Part shown: positions 1 through 8,063 of the stretch, piece by piece
Numbering within the stretch: position 1 is the stretch's first letter
Layout of the letters: the number at the start of each line of letters is the position of its first letter
Source of the DNA: Thermoflexibacter ruber
Lineage (GTDB): Bacteria > Bacteroidota > Bacteroidia > Cytophagales > Thermoflexibacteraceae
Reading direction: 5' to 3'
Length of the DNA: 60,995 nucleotides
Assembly (NCBI RefSeq): GCF_900113045.1
Contig: NZ_FONY01000035.1
Span: forward strand, 1 to 60,995
Made by a program: the position numbers and the translations under genes
Notes under the pieces: generated by a model
The model's input: the letters and a program-made list of their open reading frames with translations, nothing else
Databases searched by the model: none
Told to the model about the DNA's origin: nothing

Positions 1-2
1 AA

Positions 3-308
3 GAATTTGCAGAAAGAAACTTGCACTTAATCACTAAGTTAAGAGCTAATATGAAGAAAAATCAAGTATTAACAGAACCACAAGCCTATTATTTAAGGCA
101 TAGAGGATTGATAGAAACTGCTTTCGATGTACTTAAAAATCAACTAAATATAGAACATTCAAGGCACAGAAGCCCTAAAAATTTTCTTATTAATTTGCTG
201 GCAGGCTTAATTGCTTATACATTTTTGGAAAAAACACCAAACATAAAAGCATATCCACAAAAATTAGAGGACAAACAAATTGTATTTATTCAAGAAAATG
301 TAAAATAA
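3..308 (+). mobile_element. IS982-like transposase, C-terminal part (cut by window edge)
   Basis: The open frame enters from the left edge (no start in the window) and encodes about 101 residues of a DDE transposase C-terminus. The stretch around RGLIETAFDVLKN, then NIEHSRHRSPKNFL and LLAGLIAYTF, matches the IS982 pattern in which the last catalytic Glu lies in the IET motif and is followed by an EHSRHRS segment. The upstream residues LITKLRANMKKN are also typical of that family. The catalytic Asp residues would lie outside the window. The first start-like codon here (TTG at 21) is internal to the gene and is not a real start. The 3' end of the element should lie in the 130 bases after the stop, but I could not define its inverted repeat. 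Confidence 0.8.
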
Positions 309-443
309 TTCACGTTATAATAGGATAGTCATATTTGATAGCGTTGCGGATAAAAGTGAATCCTGAAACTTTCATTGGTGGAGAAGATTGATGGAATGAT
401 ATAAAAAATAATAAATTTAAAATGTAATTTAATTTTGAATGAT

Positions 444-2339
444 TTAATCAAGGACAACTATTTGATTTTTAGGATATTTTACACTATACCTGAATAAATG
501 TTTCTTTTCCTGCTTTGGAGAAAGTTCATATTTCCAAGTAAGTATCTTTGTTTCCTTATCTAATTGTGCTTCCTTGTATTCTTGCTCATCAATACTTATT
601 TCTTTAGTGGTAGAAATAGGAAACTGGTCTTGTAAAATAATTTTGATACTTTGTGATTTGTTATTTCTTACAGATATTTCGTAGGTTCTGCTTTCAGTTT
701 TATAACTGCTCAAAAACTGTTTACTTGAAAACTCCCTAAGCCTCTTGCGTTCTATGACAATGCCCTTGTCTTTGCCCAAAGAAATATTGAGTGTATCACC
801 TGCACTGCGCACATCTAAAATAGACTTTCCTAAGAATGCTCCCTCAAAGAACAAACTTACTTCGCCTTCTAAAAGATTAAGTTCCTGCCAATCAACGATT
901 TTTGCTGTTAAATAAGCCTCTTTTTCTAATTTAGGAACGGCAAAATACTCATATAAAGCAGGTACAGTTAGAGTTTTAATATCTACAGTATAAACTTTGC
1001 CATCATTTAAAATAGTGTATGGCATTTCAATATCAAACGTCAAAGTCGTTGGCTGATATTTTTCAGTAGTTTCCAGTGGAATAGAACTATTACCACGAAT
1101 TTTTAACCTTTCTTTTTTCGCAACCCCGTAACCTACTACTACAACTTCTTGAAGTTGCTTCATATCGGGCTTTAAAGCTACGTCTATGATATTTGAATTA
1201 ATAAGTACCTCCTCACTGGCAAAACCGACAAATGAAAAAACTAAACTTTGAGCATTCTCAGGAAGTTTGAGGGAATAGTTACCGTTAATATCTGTAACTG
1301 TTCCTATGGTTGTTCCTTTTATTACGATATTAACTCCCGGTATAACCGTTCCGTCTGTTTGGTCTATTACTTTACCAGATACTTCACTTCCTTTTCCCGT
1401 TATCCTTACTCCCGCAGTTCTGCCTTGTAATGCGTTTGTAAAATTGCTCTGGGGATAGCCCAAACGCAAATACCATGCTTGTAAAGAAGGGGCTATCCCA
1501 CTTTCTGTAGGATTACCATTGGAAATAGTGAGTTTTACGTCTTTCCAATCCTCGCCTGAGTTTTGGAAAATATTTGCCTTAAAGACCAACTCAATAGGAT
1601 TTGCAATATCTTTTACTCTCAAATCGTAGTTGGCAAACCAACCTACATCTTTAACAAAATAGGTCAATTCAAACATAGCATTGGCACTTTCTTTGGCAGA
1701 AATCGTAACCAACACCTCGCTGGTGGCAAAATCTTTGGGTTGATTGAGGGCTTTTAGTTGTTGCTCAGTTTTATGAATACTGCTGTCTAACTTTTGGATA
1801 CCTTCCTCAATTTCTATTTGCTTTAATAATACTTCACTAAGCCTATTCCTTTGAAAATCTACGGCTTCTTTTAAATCGGAAGTCTTTACCCCAGTATTAG
1901 TCCCTCCAATCGATTGATTTTTGATAAGCATAGCCTCCTCATTTTTGAAAACAGCGAGCATATTCTTTTCTATCTTCAGTTTATTTTTTAATACTTCTCT
2001 CTGGCTTTCTAATATCTTTGTTTCTTCTCGCCTTTTCTGTTCGTTGAGATAGTTAGTTTGGTGAATAACTGATAAGATAGTAAAATTACCTTCTCCTTTT
2101 ACCTGAATGCTTTGCTTTTCAATATTAGGTGAAATTCCCGCAAAAACTAATTCTGTTTTGCCTTGTGTTATTGAAACTTTTGCTTTGCGTGTAACCTGCC
2201 CACCATTGGTAAAAATAGTTACTTTTTCGATAGTTGAGGAAACTTTTTGTTGTTTGGACTGAGCCAGCAAGGAATGAATAGATATGACTACAAGGAAAAT
2301 CAACCAAGTGTATTTTTGTTTCATGCTAAAATTTATCAT
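444..2339 (-). CDS. MuiA-like DUF4140/DUF4139 protein with inserted carboxypeptidase-regulatory-like domain
   Basis: A secreted or outer-surface protein of the mucoidy inhibitor A family. The N-terminus is a signal peptide; the internal Met 6 (MKQKYTWLIFL) is the more natural start. A DUF4140-like beta segment follows at about residues 35-135, then a coiled coil to about 205, then DUF4139 to the C-terminus. DUF4139 is interrupted at about residues 300-410 by a carboxypeptidase-D-regulatory-like domain (GVNIVIKGTTIGTVTDINGN) that ends in EVVVVGYG, the signature seen at the N-terminus of SusC-type TonB receptors. A second SusC-like phrase, ALQGRTAGV, comes just before the inserted domain. The biochemical role of the family is not established; a cell-envelope role is inferred from the signal peptide and the inserted domain. 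The gene stands alone on this strand. Confidence 0.85.
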   Translation of the reverse strand: MINFSMKQKYTWLIFLVVISIHSLLAQSKQQKVSSTIEKVTIFTNGGQVTRKAKVSITQGKTELVFAGISPNIEKQSIQVKGEGNFTILSVIHQTNYLNEQKRREETKILESQREVLKNKLKIEKNMLAVFKNEEAMLIKNQSIGGTNTGVKTSDLKEAVDFQRNRLSEVLLKQIEIEEGIQKLDSSIHKTEQQLKALNQPKDFATSEVLVTISAKESANAMFELTYFVKDVGWFANYDLRVKDIANPIELVFKANIFQNSGEDWKDVKLTISNGNPTESGIAPSLQAWYLRLGYPQSNFTNALQGRTAGVRITGKGSEVSGKVIDQTDGTVIPGVNIVIKGTTIGTVTDINGNYSLKLPENAQSLVFSFVGFASEEVLINSNIIDVALKPDMKQLQEVVVVGYGVAKKERLKIRGNSSIPLETTEKYQPTTLTFDIEMPYTILNDGKVYTVDIKTLTVPALYEYFAVPKLEKEAYLTAKIVDWQELNLLEGEVSLFFEGAFLGKSILDVRSAGDTLNISLGKDKGIVIERKRLREFSSKQFLSSYKTESRTYEISVRNNKSQSIKIILQDQFPISTTKEISIDEQEYKEAQLDKETKILTWKYELSPKQEKKHLFRYSVKYPKNQIVVLD

Positions 2340-2432
2340 TAATACTTGTTCTATGAGTCATTAAGAAGCTAAAATCTGATTTATTAATTTACTTTAAATC
2401 AGTATATTTACTCAATTTGTGTATTAAAAATT

Positions 2433-3659
2433 CTACTGATGCTCTTCCAAAAGTTTATTGACAAAGTTTTTGAAGTCCTCTGTGAGTTCTTCGTAATAAG
2501 CACCTGTACCCGGACCTGCAAAACCTGTATGGATTTTGCGCACTTTCCCTTGTTTATCTATAAAGATAGTCGTAGGGAAGGCGGCAACTCGGTTGAGCAT
2601 GGGCAAGGCAGCAGAGGCATTGTCTTGCGTACCTGCAATCAGCACATCGTACTGAACATCAAACCTTTTCATCAATTTTTCAACTCTTGCTTTAGCTTCC
2701 TCAAAAACAGCACTTCGCTCAAAGGCTAAGCCAATGATGGCTAAGTTTTTTTTCTTATTCTTTTTATAATAGTTAGCCAAAAAGATAGTTTCGTCCATGC
2801 AGTTAGGACACCAAGAACCCAAAATCTGAATGACTACGACTTTATTTTTGAACTTGCTATCAGAAAGAGAAATTTTGTTGCCCTTAGTATCAGGAAAGGA
2901 AAAATCTAATTTGTCATAGCCCTCTTTCAAAAAAGTAATTTTCTCCACATCAGGTAGAGAGGCATTAGCATTTTTAGAGGCTACCCACTTTCTAAACAAA
3001 GATTTTCCAGAAAAAAACTCTCCTTTCAGAGTTCCGTCTGCTTGTTTTTCTGCTTTAAAAAGGTAGAGATGCTCTCCGTCAAAGGCAGAAAGTTGGAAGG
3101 CACTGCCCTCTACGATTCCTTCTAAGTAGCGATAATCTCCCGACGGAGTTAAGAATGTGCCTGTCAGTAAGTTATCTTTTTGCTCAAAAACGCCCACAGC
3201 TTGGATAGAATCGCCGTTGTCTTTGATAAAATAGGCTTGCCACTTTCCAGCAAAATCAGCAGTGGCAGGTGCATATTTTTCTTTAAATCTATATTTTAAG
3301 CCGTGTGTTGCAGAAAAAGGCAGGTGATAATCGTTCTTAGGTGTATTTTTTACAAATTCTCCCTCTAAAGTTTTTTCATTTACCTTCGCTACAAGGTAAG
3401 CATCAAATACGTGCAAAATCACTTTAACAGAATCTTTGAAAAATACTATTTCATCAAGCAGCAATCGTTCCTTGCCGTTGATGAGATGTATGACTGATTT
3501 ATCCTCTTTTTTGCTTACTTCAAAGTTAAAAGGTAATTGCTGCCCTTGTATTTCAATGACAGCTCGCCAAATGCCTAAGGTAAGACTATTTTGTGCTTTC
3601 CCAAAAGAAAAAGAAAAGACACATACAAGAAATAGAAATAGTATTTTTTTTATTTGCAT
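2433..3659 (-). CDS. Secreted TlpA/AhpC-type thioredoxin-like protein
   Basis: This 408-residue protein starts with a signal peptide (MQIKKILFLFLVCVFSFSFG). The TTG two codons upstream is a less likely start than the ATG at 3659. The N-terminal 240 residues form a beta-rich region without recognisable catalytic motifs, as is common in Bacteroidota TlpA proteins. The C-terminal 165 residues are a thioredoxin fold with the redox motif GSWCPNC (Cys284 and Cys287) and a cis-Pro region around AAFPTTIFID. The CPNC pair and periplasmic location suggest a thiol-disulfide reductase. Substrates cannot be told from sequence. It is transcribed away from the altronate dehydratase gene, with a 149-bp divergent intergenic region. 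Confidence 0.85.
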   Translation of the reverse strand: MQIKKILFLFLVCVFSFSFGKAQNSLTLGIWRAVIEIQGQQLPFNFEVSKKEDKSVIHLINGKERLLLDEIVFFKDSVKVILHVFDAYLVAKVNEKTLEGEFVKNTPKNDYHLPFSATHGLKYRFKEKYAPATADFAGKWQAYFIKDNGDSIQAVGVFEQKDNLLTGTFLTPSGDYRYLEGIVEGSAFQLSAFDGEHLYLFKAEKQADGTLKGEFFSGKSLFRKWVASKNANASLPDVEKITFLKEGYDKLDFSFPDTKGNKISLSDSKFKNKVVVIQILGSWCPNCMDETIFLANYYKKNKKKNLAIIGLAFERSAVFEEAKARVEKLMKRFDVQYDVLIAGTQDNASAALPMLNRVAAFPTTIFIDKQGKVRKIHTGFAGPGTGAYYEELTEDFKNFVNKLLEEHQ

Positions 3660-3808
3660 AACCAATCATTGATTTGTTTGCTCACAAAGGTAAAATAAAG
3701 ACTTTATTTTATTTGTCTTGTCAAAGACATTTTGAATAAATCTGTAAATTAGCCTAATTTTATATTGCAAAATTAGCAAATTTTAAACTAAATCTAAGAA
3801 GTATCATA

Positions 3809-5461
3809 ATGAAAAACAAGGTTTTAAAAATACATCAAGAAGATAACGTGATAGTTGCCCTGAGCGATTTGAAAGCAGGGGAAGTAATAAGTTGGGACGG
3901 TGTGGACTATGTGCTTTTGGAAAATATTAATGCAAAGCACAAGTTTGCTATGCAAGATTTTCAGGAAGGAGATTTAGTAAAAATGTATGGTGTGGTCATT
4001 GGTAAAGCAGTTAAAACCATCTCAAAAGGACAGGCAATCACTACCCAAAATGTAAAACATCAAACTGAGGATACCTTAATCAAAGATAGCAAAATACAAT
4101 GGCAAGTGCCAGAAGTGAGCCAATGGAAAGATAAAACCTTTTTAGGCTATCATCGCAAAGACGGAAAAGTAGGTACAGCTAACTATTGGATTGTCATTCC
4201 CTTAGTATTTTGTGAAAACAGAAATATACTCACTATACAGAAAATTTTGGAAAAAGAATTGGGCTATGATACAGGTACTTCTTATCAGATAGATGTGCAA
4301 AATTTAATTAAAGCCTATCAAAACGGAAAATCTACGGAGGAGATTTTGTCTGTAGAGGTATTGGAAGAAAAGAATTTGAGTAAGCAAAAAAGAATATTTC
4401 CTAATGTAGATGGAATTAAGTTTTTAACTCATCAGGGCGGTTGTGGAGGCACTCGCCAAGACGCAGAGGCTCTTTGTGCTTTGCTGGCGGGTTACATCAA
4501 CAATCCTAACGTAGCGGGAGCGACAGTGTTAAGTTTAGGCTGTCAAAATGCACAGATAAGTATGTTGAAAAAATACTTGGAGCTATTCTCACCTGACATA
4601 GCCAAACCTGTATTTTTCTTAGAACAACAAAAGAGCTTATCAGAAAAAGAATTTATTGCTGAAGCAGTGAAAAAAACCTTTGTTGGTTTGGTAGAGGCAA
4701 ACAAAGTAAGTCGCCAACCTGCTCCTTTGAGCAAGTTAGTATTAGGCTTAGAGTGTGGAGGGTCTGATGGGTTTTCAGGTATCTCTGCCAATCCTACGCT
4801 GGGCTATGCCTCTGATTTGTTGGTAGCTTTGGGAGGAACAGCCGTACTTGCCGAATTTCCTGAACTCAATGGCGTGGAGCGGGAATTGGTCAGTCGTTGT
4901 ATTACAGAGGCAAGTGCAGAGAAATTTATGCAACTGATGAACGCCTATAATCAAAGAGCGAAGGCAGTAGGGTCTGGTTTTGAGATGAATCCCTCTCCCG
5001 GTAACATCAAAGATGGTCTAATTACCGATGCGATGAAGTCAGCAGGAGCGGCAAAAAAAGGGGGTACTTCTCCTATTACTGATGTATTGGATTACACGGA
5101 GCAAATCACTAAATCAGGACTAAACTTGCTTTGTACACCGGGCAATGATGTCGAGTCGACTACTGCCTTGGCTGGCTCTGGGGTGAACTTAATAGTATTT
5201 ACTACTGGCTTAGGTACGCCTACGGGCAATCCTATTGTCCCTACGATTAAAATGTCAAGCAATACTCACTTATACAAAAAGATGAATGACATCATAGATT
5301 TTGATGCAGGAACGGTTATTACAGGCGAAGATAGCATTGAAAGCAGAGGGGCAGATTTATTAGATTTTATCATACGAGTAGCAAGTGGAGAAATCACTCC
5401 TAAGGCAGTACAACTGAAACAAGACGATTTTATCCCTTGGAAAAGAGGAGTTTCTTTGTAA
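3809..5461 (+). CDS. uxaA: Altronate dehydratase (UxaA family)
   Basis: A cytoplasmic metal-dependent dehydratase that removes water from D-altronate to give 2-keto-3-deoxygluconate in hexuronate catabolism. Residues 1-90 form the SAF-type N-terminal domain (IVALSDLKAGEVI). The rest is the catalytic part, with FLGYHRKDGKVGTANY, the glycine-rich THQGGCGGTRQDAEAL segment, LECGGSDGFSGISANP, and EMNPSPGNIKDGL near residue 390. Length (550) is close to the fused two-domain form and slightly longer than enterobacterial UxaA. No uxaB, uxaC, kdgK or kdgA neighbours are present, so the pathway must be completed elsewhere. Galactarate dehydratase is a related alternative, but the two-domain layout fits altronate dehydratase better. 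Confidence 0.88.
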   Translation: MKNKVLKIHQEDNVIVALSDLKAGEVISWDGVDYVLLENINAKHKFAMQDFQEGDLVKMYGVVIGKAVKTISKGQAITTQNVKHQTEDTLIKDSKIQWQVPEVSQWKDKTFLGYHRKDGKVGTANYWIVIPLVFCENRNILTIQKILEKELGYDTGTSYQIDVQNLIKAYQNGKSTEEILSVEVLEEKNLSKQKRIFPNVDGIKFLTHQGGCGGTRQDAEALCALLAGYINNPNVAGATVLSLGCQNAQISMLKKYLELFSPDIAKPVFFLEQQKSLSEKEFIAEAVKKTFVGLVEANKVSRQPAPLSKLVLGLECGGSDGFSGISANPTLGYASDLLVALGGTAVLAEFPELNGVERELVSRCITEASAEKFMQLMNAYNQRAKAVGSGFEMNPSPGNIKDGLITDAMKSAGAAKKGGTSPITDVLDYTEQITKSGLNLLCTPGNDVESTTALAGSGVNLIVFTTGLGTPTGNPIVPTIKMSSNTHLYKKMNDIIDFDAGTVITGEDSIESRGADLLDFIIRVASGEITPKAVQLKQDDFIPWKRGVSL

Positions 5462-5485
5462 ATATTTGCGTACTTCTGATTTCTT

Positions 5486-6178
5486 TTACATGTCCAAATA
5501 CTTCAAAAGCATATCCAAGCGTTCTTGATTGCTGTAGTTTGGCTCAGCATTGTGAAAGCTTGCCACTACGTCATAATCGAAACGCTCTAAGGTGGCTATG
5601 ATGCGCGTCAGGTCAGCACTGTTGAGTTTGAGGGTAAGTTTCATTTTCCGAGGCTCAAGAGGGTCTGGGGCTACGTAGCTACTGAGGATTTTTGCATTAT
5701 TAGACTCTATTAAGCGAGCTATTTCGGTCATAGAATAGTCATAGTCTTGCATAGAAAGCACTAAAATCCCGCCGGGGTCTTGGAGAGCGTAAGTATTGGC
5801 TAAGGCAGAGGTCGTATCGTTAAGAGAGATGACACCTTTGTACTTTCCAAACTCGTCTAGTACAGGTACAGTTTGTATGTAGTGAGCATGAGCAACTTTT
5901 ATTACTTCGTAAAAATGTTGATATTCACTTACATATACTTCTTTGAATTTTAATGGGAACTGACCGATAGTAGCGTCTAATTGTGTAGAATCCAGCAAAT
6001 CTTCTTCAGTTATCATTCCAAGATATTCTCCTTCTTCGACTACGGCTAACTGATTTACTCTGAATTGATTCATCCAATCCATAGCTTTTTGCACTGTATC
6101 AGTTTTTTTTAGTGGAGGAATCAGCGAATTTAAAAAATCCCGCGCCACCATGTAATCTGCAATTTGGGTTTCTGCCAT
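5486..6178 (-). CDS. CBS-domain protein with C-terminal ACT-like region
   Basis: A 230-residue cytoplasmic regulatory protein. I place the start at the ATG at 6178 (MAETQIADYM); the TTG three codons upstream gives no better fit. It holds two CBS motifs at about residues 10-65 and 75-130, the first with QLAVVEEGEYLGMITEEDLL and the second with QTVPVLDEFGKYKGVISL. The last 90 residues (ILVLSMQDYDYSMTEIARLI) resemble an ACT fold, as in AcuB-type proteins. CBS pairs usually bind adenosine nucleotides, so a sensing role is plausible; the partner is unknown. The gene follows the alpha/beta hydrolase gene by only 5 bases and probably shares its transcript. Confidence 0.82.
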   Translation of the reverse strand: MAETQIADYMVARDFLNSLIPPLKKTDTVQKAMDWMNQFRVNQLAVVEEGEYLGMITEEDLLDSTQLDATIGQFPLKFKEVYVSEYQHFYEVIKVAHAHYIQTVPVLDEFGKYKGVISLNDTTSALANTYALQDPGGILVLSMQDYDYSMTEIARLIESNNAKILSSYVAPDPLEPRKMKLTLKLNSADLTRIIATLERFDYDVVASFHNAEPNYSNQERLDMLLKYLDM

Positions 6179-6183
6179 GACTT

Positions 6184-6945
6184 TCAAATTTTATTTTTTT
6201 CCAAAAACTTCGCTGTATATTGGTTAAAAATGTCGGGATGCTCCATCATAGGCGCATGACCGCATTTGTCTATAAATCGTAGTTCTGTATCAGGTAGCAA
6301 ATTATCAAACTCATGTGCTACCAAAGGAGGTGTAATCGTATCGTTCAGCCCCCAAACTAACAGCGTTGGTACTTTGATATACTCCAAATCTTTTGCCATA
6401 TTGTGTCTTTGAGCAGATTTTGCTACGGCAACTATGCACAAACATTTAGAAATACTGTTAGTTACTTCAAACACTTCATCTACCAATTCCTTAGTAGCCA
6501 CTCGGGGGTCGTAGAAAGTATAAGCTACCCTTTCTTGCACATATTCGTAATTGCCTCGTTTAGGATAAGAACCGCCCATGCTATCCTCAAATAAGCCCGA
6601 GCTTCCTGTAAGGACTAATCTCTTTACTTTGTTTTGATTCCTTAGGGTATAGATTAAACCAATATGCCCTCCCAAAGAATTACCCAAGATAGTGAGCTTA
6701 TCTAAGTTCTTAAATGCAACAAATCGTTCTGTAAACTTGACCAAACCCTCTACGCCTGCTTCTCTGAGTGGTAGGGAATAGATTGGCAACATAGGAATAA
6801 TAATCCTATGAGTTCGAGAGAAGTGATTTACCACACCTGCCCAGTTACTTAACGCTCCAAAAAGCCCGTGCAGTAAGAGCATGACCTCGCCTTGCCCTTC
6901 GTCTATAAACTTAAACTCTCCTTCAGATTTGACATTGAACTGCAT
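6184..6945 (-). CDS. Alpha/beta-fold hydrolase
   Basis: This 253-residue hydrolase has the oxyanion-hole motif HGLFG at residues 26-30 and the nucleophile elbow GNSLGG with Ser90. It also has an acid in WGLNDTITPP near residue 200 and a catalytic His in CGHAPMMEHP near residue 230. There is no signal peptide, so the enzyme is cytoplasmic. The fold and the Ser-Asp-His triad are clear, but the substrate is not; the family includes esterases and C-C bond hydrolases. The CBS-domain gene lies 5 bases downstream on the same strand. Confidence 0.85.
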   Translation of the reverse strand: MQFNVKSEGEFKFIDEGQGEVMLLLHGLFGALSNWAGVVNHFSRTHRIIIPMLPIYSLPLREAGVEGLVKFTERFVAFKNLDKLTILGNSLGGHIGLIYTLRNQNKVKRLVLTGSSGLFEDSMGGSYPKRGNYEYVQERVAYTFYDPRVATKELVDEVFEVTNSISKCLCIVAVAKSAQRHNMAKDLEYIKVPTLLVWGLNDTITPPLVAHEFDNLLPDTELRFIDKCGHAPMMEHPDIFNQYTAKFLEKNKI

Positions 6946-7260
6946 ATCAATCTTAACGCTTTTTATTCTGACTTGTTTTATTACAAACTTAATAAAATAA
7001 TTTGCTTTTCAAAATGCTTATTTATTTTCTAATCTATTTTTAACAATTTGTAAAGATAAATCAATGCCAGAGCAGTACCTTACAAAAATTGATAGAGGTC
7101 AAGATATATTATGTAAATTAAAACCATTTTTATTGCTCTTTTTTTCGTAAGTTACAAAAATAAAATTATATTCGCAATAATATGAGTATTTGTTTATCAA
7201 ATACTTAACCATTTATCATTGTATTAGTATAAAACCTTGTACTACCCATCTCAAAGACCT
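6946..7260. other. Divergent intergenic region without a gene
   Basis: About 315 AT-rich bases separate the hydrolase gene (minus strand) from the MORN-repeat gene (plus strand). The only feature I can point to is a weak -7-like box, TATATTCG, near 7168. I see no conserved RNA, inverted repeat or open frame with coding character. Confidence 0.4.
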
Positions 7261-7782
7261 ATGAAAACACCAAAAAACTATTCCAGATTCCAGAGGCTTG
7301 TATTGGTATTCCTTATGCTTTATTCATTCCAGATTCCAGATTTACTTGCCCAATCCATTCCCTCCAGTCCTAACCAAATGGAAAATGGCAAGCGGCAAGG
7401 GAAGTGGACTCTCCTGCTCGACGAGAAAAAGAGCAGAGTCGACAGCCTCCAATATGCTACCTACTACCGCCTCATCACCTACCAAGACGGCAAACCCGTA
7501 GGCATAACCCAAGATTACTACCTGAGCGGAAAGCTACAAATGCAGGGCAAACTCATCTCCGAAGGGCTATCCACTAAGTACGAAGGCATAGTAACTTATT
7601 ACCGCCCCAATGGCAAAAAGGACTACGAGGAAAAGTATGAAAATGGCAAGTCAGTTGGAAAAACCTATTTTAACCTGAACGGAAGTGTGGTAAAAGTGGA
7701 CTGGGAAAAACTGCACGATGAAGGAATGTTTACAAAACACCTTTCTATTTTTCTATTCAATAGGAAGATGTTTTTTTTATAA
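7261..7782 (+). pseudogene. MORN-repeat protein, apparently truncated
   Basis: The protein starts at the ATG at 7261 (MKTPKN); the TTG 24 bases upstream is less likely. A signal peptide ends at about LLAQS. Three or four MORN-variant (YwqK-like) units follow: NGKRQGKWTLL, DGKPVGITQDYYLSGKLQMQGKL, and YYRPNGKKDYEEKYENGKSVG. After VDWEKLHDEG the sequence turns into FTKHLSIFLFNRKMFFL, which is simply the reading of a terminator hairpin and its T-tract. The phrase WEKLHDEG resembles WKELDSLG, which opens the first TPR of the CHAT protein downstream. This suggests that the gene once continued into a TPR-CHAT part. A short intact gene that happens to end in its own terminator is the alternative. 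Confidence 0.6.
7735..7778 (+). terminator. Rho-independent terminator inside the end of the MORN reading frame
   Basis: Left arm 7735-7749 (AAACACCTTTCTATT) pairs with right arm 7759-7773 (AATAGGAAGATGTTT) over 15 positions, with one mismatch and one G-U pair. The right arm runs into a tract of eight T. The loop is 9 bases. On the opposite strand the hairpin is followed by TTTTG, so it could also stop transcripts of the convergent Flp-like gene. Confidence 0.7.
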
Positions 7783-7784
7783 AA

Positions 7785-7919
7785 CTAATTTATCCTTATC
7801 TGCTGCCCTAACAAACGAAAAGCAAGAATCACAGCAACAGATATTAAAGCAGCTATTAAAGCATACTCAATTGCAGTTGCTTCTACAGAGCAAAGAATAG
7901 CACTTAAATTTAACAACAT
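7785..7919 (-). CDS. Flp/Fap-type IVb pilin-like small protein
   Basis: A 44-residue open frame (ATG at 7919, TAG at 7787) encodes a short polar start followed by ATAIEYALIAALISVAVI. This is the hallmark of Flp/Fap (Tad-type) pilins: Ala-Thr-Ala-Ile-Glu-Tyr, with the Glu-Tyr pair at +5/+6 of the mature protein, then a hydrophobic assembly helix. The residue at the expected -1 processing site is Glu13, where Gly is usual, so TadV-type cleavage is uncertain. The C-terminus (RLLGQQIRIN) is shorter than in many Flp pilins. No tad, rcp or prepilin-peptidase gene lies in the window. It is convergent with the MORN gene, and the hairpin between them may end both transcripts. Confidence 0.65.
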   Translation of the reverse strand: MLLNLSAILCSVEATAIEYALIAALISVAVILAFRLLGQQIRIN

Positions 7920-8063
7920 AGTTTTAATGTTTTAGAAGTTGAATAAATTAATACCACAACTTAGTATTTAATTTTTTGATTTCCCTAAATTGCTTGTAGC
8001 AAGTTACTACATAAAATTTGATATTTTCAAGAATTTTTGCATAAATTTTAAACAAAAAACACC

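Noticed and set aside
7718-7900. 60-codon plus-strand frame
   Set aside because: It is mostly the antisense of the Flp-like gene, and its Gln/Leu-rich sequence has no signature. The opposite strand carries the pilin pattern.
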